From contig JAIXMO010000028.1 of assembly GCA_025677825.1 (NCBI GenBank), positions 248,001 to 312,000 on the forward strand: 64,000 nt of DNA, in the 5' to 3' direction. Below the pieces are notes generated by a model. The model was not told the DNA's origin and ran no database searches. It worked only from the letters and a program-made list of their open reading frames with translations. Source of the stretch: Helicostylum pulchrum (lineage: Eukaryota; Mucoromycota; Mucoromycetes; Mucorales; Mucoraceae). Positions 60,408 through 64,000 of the stretch are shown here, piece after piece. How positions within the stretch are numbered: the stretch's first letter is position 1; the number at the start of each line of letters is the position of its first letter. Both the position numbers and the translations under genes were made by a program.

Positions 60408-61745
60408 TTAGAGGGTAGCGGCGTTTCCGATATCAATAGGAAGAGCGGGGATAGTAGCACCTTCACGAACACCATAGAGACGAAGACGCTTAAGACCACC
60501 ATCGGGGATAAGAGTGACCTTGGCATGAGAAAAGACCTTATCGGTATGAGGAAGATCGAAATAGAAGAGATCGTGAGGACCAGTAGAAGCAGGTTCAATC
60601 AAGGTAGTCCATTTAGCATCAGCTTCAGGTACAAGCTTATCAGAGGTAGTAGCTTCCAAGATAATCTTGTGAGGGTAGTTACCACAGTAGTGAGAAGTAT
60701 CAACAACAGCCTTTAAGATATGACCTCTGTCACCGAGACGAACAAGGACGTGATCAGTATGACCAGCAGTACGAGAACGCTTAGTCTCCCAACCATCACC
60801 CATATTGGAACCACGACCAGGTAATAAGATGTTGGAACCAGGAGTATAATGTTGGTTGGAAACATCAACTGCACGACCACCGTTACCACAGAAAGCGAGG
60901 TCGACAACAGCGCTATTTCATTCTCTTATCAGTTTTCTTATCTCTTTTTATAAATATTATTTTACTTACTTTTTATCCTCGGGCCAGATAGGAGATACAT
61001 TACCGTAAGCACGGAAACGAGCAATACCACCATCAGGAATGTTGTTTACACGAAGATGAGTATAGACAGAAGTTTCTTCCTTCAACATGAATACGTTGTG
61101 TTGAGTAGGAGGTAATTCTACCTTGGGTAAAATGTTGGTCCACTTGATATCAGCGGATTCGGCGTCAGCTCCAACGGGAACAACAGCAGCATCAACGGAA
61201 CCAGCGGGTGCTTGGTTACCAGTGAAATAATGAGTATCGAGATCGAAACCCTTGAAGGATCCAGAGAAACCAAGCTTGATAATTGCCCTAAAAGAGAATA
61301 TACACTGAGTTTTAATGGTCCCTTTCTCTCTCTCTTTTTTTAATTTTCATAAAGTAAAACTTACCAATCGTAGGTAGGGTTGTGACGCTTAGTCTCCCAA
61401 CCATCCATCCAAGCACCAGTATCTAAGATAGAAAAAAATTAAAAACTTATGCATAACCGACAAAAAAAAAAAAAGATAAACTTACCAACGAAACGACCGG
61501 GAGCATGAATTGGAGGTGCGGGGTTAATCATGTTTGTAGCAGGAGCAAAGAACTCATCAGTGACAGCTACAATAGTAGATCCAAGAGCAGAAGAAGCGAG
61601 ATCTAAGAAGATGAATTTAATATTTTTTATTCGCTATATCTGCTACAAAAAAAAAAAAAAAAAAAAAAGTATTTCTCTTACCGACACAAGCAGCCAAAGG
61701 AGAGGTCTTTAATTGTTCAAATTGGAGTTGTTCGTAAGCGGCCAT
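60408..61745 (-). CDS. DAL2: Allantoicase
   Basis: Exons 61745-61682, 61602-61486, 61422-61365, 61287-60970 and 60912-60408 join to about 353 residues. The two jelly-roll halves show the internal duplication of the family. The first has DLASSALGSTIVAVTDEFFA, APGRFVDTGAWMDGWETKR, and VNNIPDGGIARFRAYG. The second has DLAFCGNGGRAVDVSNQHY, GDGWETKRSRTAGHTDHVL, and TLIPDGGLKRLRLYGV. It hydrolyses allantoate to ureidoglycolate and urea in the purine-degradation pathway, letting the fungus use purines as nitrogen. The gene is convergent with the MNR2-like gene (191 bases between stops). In other fungi DAL genes are repressed by good nitrogen sources. GATA-factor control is plausible here but not shown. 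Confidence 0.95.
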
Positions 61746-62516
61746 TGTTGAGTATATATCTTTTTTTTTGGTAGTGTTTGAAAGAAGTAAAGTAAAGAAG
61801 AAGAACTTTGATAAATTGCTGAAAATTCATGTACCTTTATATATTATTTTTTGAGTAGCAGCATCTCAGAGTGTAACCAATCAGGTATAGGTGGAATTAT
61901 AGATATAGCATCGTATTTTTTTATGCTGAAAAATATACCCTCGTCTCTCTTCAAATGATGTCACATGCCCTATACTTTCGGGTTTCGAAAACGATCTACG
62001 ATATTTTATTTTGTTTTTGCACTGCACGGTTGAGTTAGATAGAGAAAGAATAGAACCTACTTTTTGTTTATTATTTGTTTGTTTATTTTTAATATTTACC
62101 AAAATCTCGGTCAAGTAATACAAAAAAAAAAGATATGCTATTTTTTTAAAAGAGAAGAGTATCATTTAAATGAACACATACTTAAGAACAAGTATTTTAA
62201 CGCACAAAAAGAATATATCGGTACGTGACGGTAAATAGATTTTTTAGCGTTTTTCTTCTATTTTAAAAGTGGCGGACTGTAACGAGCGATAGTATTTTTC
62301 TTTTATGAAAATACCTATTCACCAAGGGATGTAACGTGGGAACTAAAATAAAGAGCCGGTTTTGAAACTCCATATTTTCTTCTTTTTTTTTGCACAAAAC
62401 ACCTTAAAAAGTCCTTTCTCTTTCTCTTTTTTTATTTTTGATTCTCAATCGCACAGACAGCAAAAAAGCTAATATTAAAAAAAAACTGTGCATAAAAAAA
62501 AGAGGGTCTTTTTTAT

Positions 62517-62548
<32 letters not shown>

Positions 62549-62979
62549 TTTTTTTCCTTTAGTAAATACGACCTTCACTAAACTTTTTCTGGAAGCCTAA
62601 ATAAATCATTATGTAGTCTTGACAGGCTAAATTAACCAATCATGACAAAGTATTTTCTTGTTTATTAATCGCGTGGCCAAAGGAGCACTTGAATTTTTTT
62701 TTCCAGTCTCACTTTTTCTTTTTTTATTTGTGGTCTTTTTTTTCTTTTTTTTTCTTTTCTCACAGCTACTGTTTTTTACTCTGCAAAAAAAAAAAGAAAG
62801 AAAACAGTAAGTGTTTTCTGATAAAGAGTTATTTTACTTTTTAAAAAAAAAACCCCACCATTTTCACTGTGCAAAAAAAGAAAGAAAGCATACTCTTCAT
62901 ATTTTTTAATAATATTCCCCGATTAACAATAGAATCGCACTGGAATAGAAAAAAAAAAAAAAAAAGAGAAAAAGGGAAA
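61746..62979. other. Divergent promoter region with long homopolymer tracts
   Basis: Upstream of both DAL2 and the RegA-like gene. It contains poly-T of 24 bases (62532-62555) and CT/GA-rich stretches that may serve as nucleosome-free promoter tracts. Several GATA-containing words occur, but they are too common in AT-rich DNA to call sites. No gene is seen. Confidence 0.5.
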
Positions 62980-64000
62980 ATGAAGAGATTGAATCCGAAC
63001 AATTGCTCGGTACTTGTCTTTTACAATCATGAACAAGATTTTACATCGACACTTGATTTACTTTCCAAAGTATTCTCAGATGGTAAAAGAAAAAACGACT
63101 ATTTTTAACTTGTCAAAAACATTAAAGTATATATTTGTGTGTAGTCATTGTAAAGTCAACAGAAAGTCAAGTTATATCACAATTAAAGCAACATTCAACA
63201 ACTTCAACACTGTTATTAATTGACGCCGAATCTTGTCATACCAAGACAATAGAAGAATGTCCACCTTTACTTTTAACTGTAGTTGGCTTATTAAAGCAAG
63301 GATTAATAACTAATGTAGTACCTATTGGTAAAAAAAAAACACTTGTCATAAAAAAATTATATGCGGTTTTTAATTTTTTATTTATTTGTAGTTTGTTCAA
63401 CACTTGATTCACCATCTTACATGGTCAAGTGCTTACAATCAGGTGCAGCAGATTTTGTATTGAAACCTTTATCTGAAGACGTTGCAAAGACATTGTTCTT
63501 GGTAAGGTTTTTTTTCTTTGTAAATTTTTTTTTTCTTTTTTTTGAATGGTAAGAGAGAAAAAGAAAAAGAAAAACAAGTTATAAAAAAAAGGGGGAGGAT
63601 TTGAACAATATACAAAAAAAAATTATTCATATTGTAGAATGTTACTCGGTACCGTTTATTACATGCTGAAAGTACACTAGGGAAAGTAGACCATACTAGT
63701 TCCATTTGGGATTCGCAGCAAGGAGAAAGAGGTCAAGTTTGGTCAAAGTTTAAGAATAGATTAAAGGGTGTGTTTTTAGAAGAGAACTGGTATGTGTATT
63801 TGCTTATAATAGAATAGTACAAGTTCTAACGAGTATCTTCAGGTTATCTAAACTTGTTGCGGAATATTATACCCCAAAGCCAAGTGTAAGAAGATCATCC
63901 ATGGCATCCATGTTAAGGTAAATTATTTTTTGTACGCATAAAAAAAGAGAGACAACAACTAAAAAAAAAAAAAACTCTTTCAAGTGATCGAAAAGAATAT
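62980..64000 (+). CDS. Receiver-domain protein, probable RegA-type phosphodiesterase (N-terminal part)
   Basis: Exons 62980-63082, 63145-63327, 63392-63501, 63638-63789, 63843-63917 and 63985 onward join in frame, and the window ends inside the gene. The first 150 or so residues form a response-regulator receiver fold. It has an N-terminal strand (CSVLVFYNHE, where acidic residues are usual), the phospho-acceptor Asp in TLLLIDAESC, Thr/Ser in VVPIVCSTLDSP, and Lys in ADFVLKPLSEDVAK. A linker follows (GKVDHTSSIWDSQQGERGQ, SKLVAEYYTPKPSVRRSS). Receiver domains in fungi usually sit on hybrid kinases, Skn7 or Ssk1. The early receiver plus this linker resembles Dictyostelium RegA and its zygomycete relatives, which carry a cyclic-nucleotide phosphodiesterase after it. 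The catalytic part would be beyond the window, so the PDE assignment is inference. Confidence 0.7.

Overview
The window looks like nuclear DNA of a zygomycete fungus, most likely a mucoralean (Mucoromycota). It is AT-rich and full of poly-A/T tracts. Genes are split by many short introns (about 45-80 bases, GT...AG). Several gene types are typical of fungi: bifunctional HIS7, URC4, NUM1/ApsA with its PH domain, a Yap1/Pap1 factor with a C-terminal cysteine-rich domain, and an MNR2-type CorA transporter. No bacterial operon structure, tRNA, rRNA or CRISPR array was seen. Gene models were read by eye, so exon ends are proposals.

Layout. (1) 1.3-25.9 kb: a family of six related cytochrome P450 genes, five on the minus strand (1.3-3.2, 10.5-12.4, 13.0-15.0, 15.6-17.6, 18.2-20.2 kb) and one on the plus strand (24.0-25.9 kb). 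Only the copies at 15.6-17.6 and 18.2-20.2 kb read as intact. The others carry a frameshift, a nonsense codon, many lesions, or a lost ExxR arginine. Between the first and second P450 lie two decayed Cys-rich fragments, URC4 (uracil catabolism), a Yap1-like bZIP factor and a UPS1/PRELI lipid-transfer protein. (2) 26-34 kb: a zinc alcohol dehydrogenase with a presequence, a His-rich single-pass membrane protein, an unknown acidic disordered protein and a bHLH factor. (3) 37.8-39.6 kb: 6-phosphofructo-2-kinase/fructose-2,6-bisphosphatase. (4) 39.8-46.6 kb: a transposon island with two decayed Fanzor-like (eukaryotic TnpB-like) genes on the plus strand either side of a broken MULE transposase on the minus strand. 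An Ala-rich ORF of unknown function precedes the first Fanzor fragment. (5) 47.3-55.1 kb: HIS7 and a long NUM1-like coiled-coil/PH protein with two internal repeat arrays. (6) 58.3-64 kb: an MNR2-like magnesium transporter, allantoicase (DAL2), and the start of a gene with a response-regulator receiver domain, probably a RegA-type phosphodiesterase.

How the genes fit together. There is no single pathway. URC4 (pyrimidine salvage) and allantoicase (purine degradation) both serve nitrogen scavenging but are 53 kb apart. The P450 array looks like birth-and-death evolution of a detoxification or secondary-metabolism family. The long gene-poor gaps (20.2-24.0, 33.9-37.8, 55.1-58.3 kb) hold a dispersed repeat seen in three places, one MITE-like inverted-repeat element and short coding remnants.

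The most notable content is the Fanzor/MULE island. Both Fanzor copies are dead as they stand, but together they show the hallmark motifs of the family: N-terminal zinc knuckles, a TDG motif, a RuvC-I DPG motif, and a C-terminal zinc ribbon followed by the RuvC-III aspartate.
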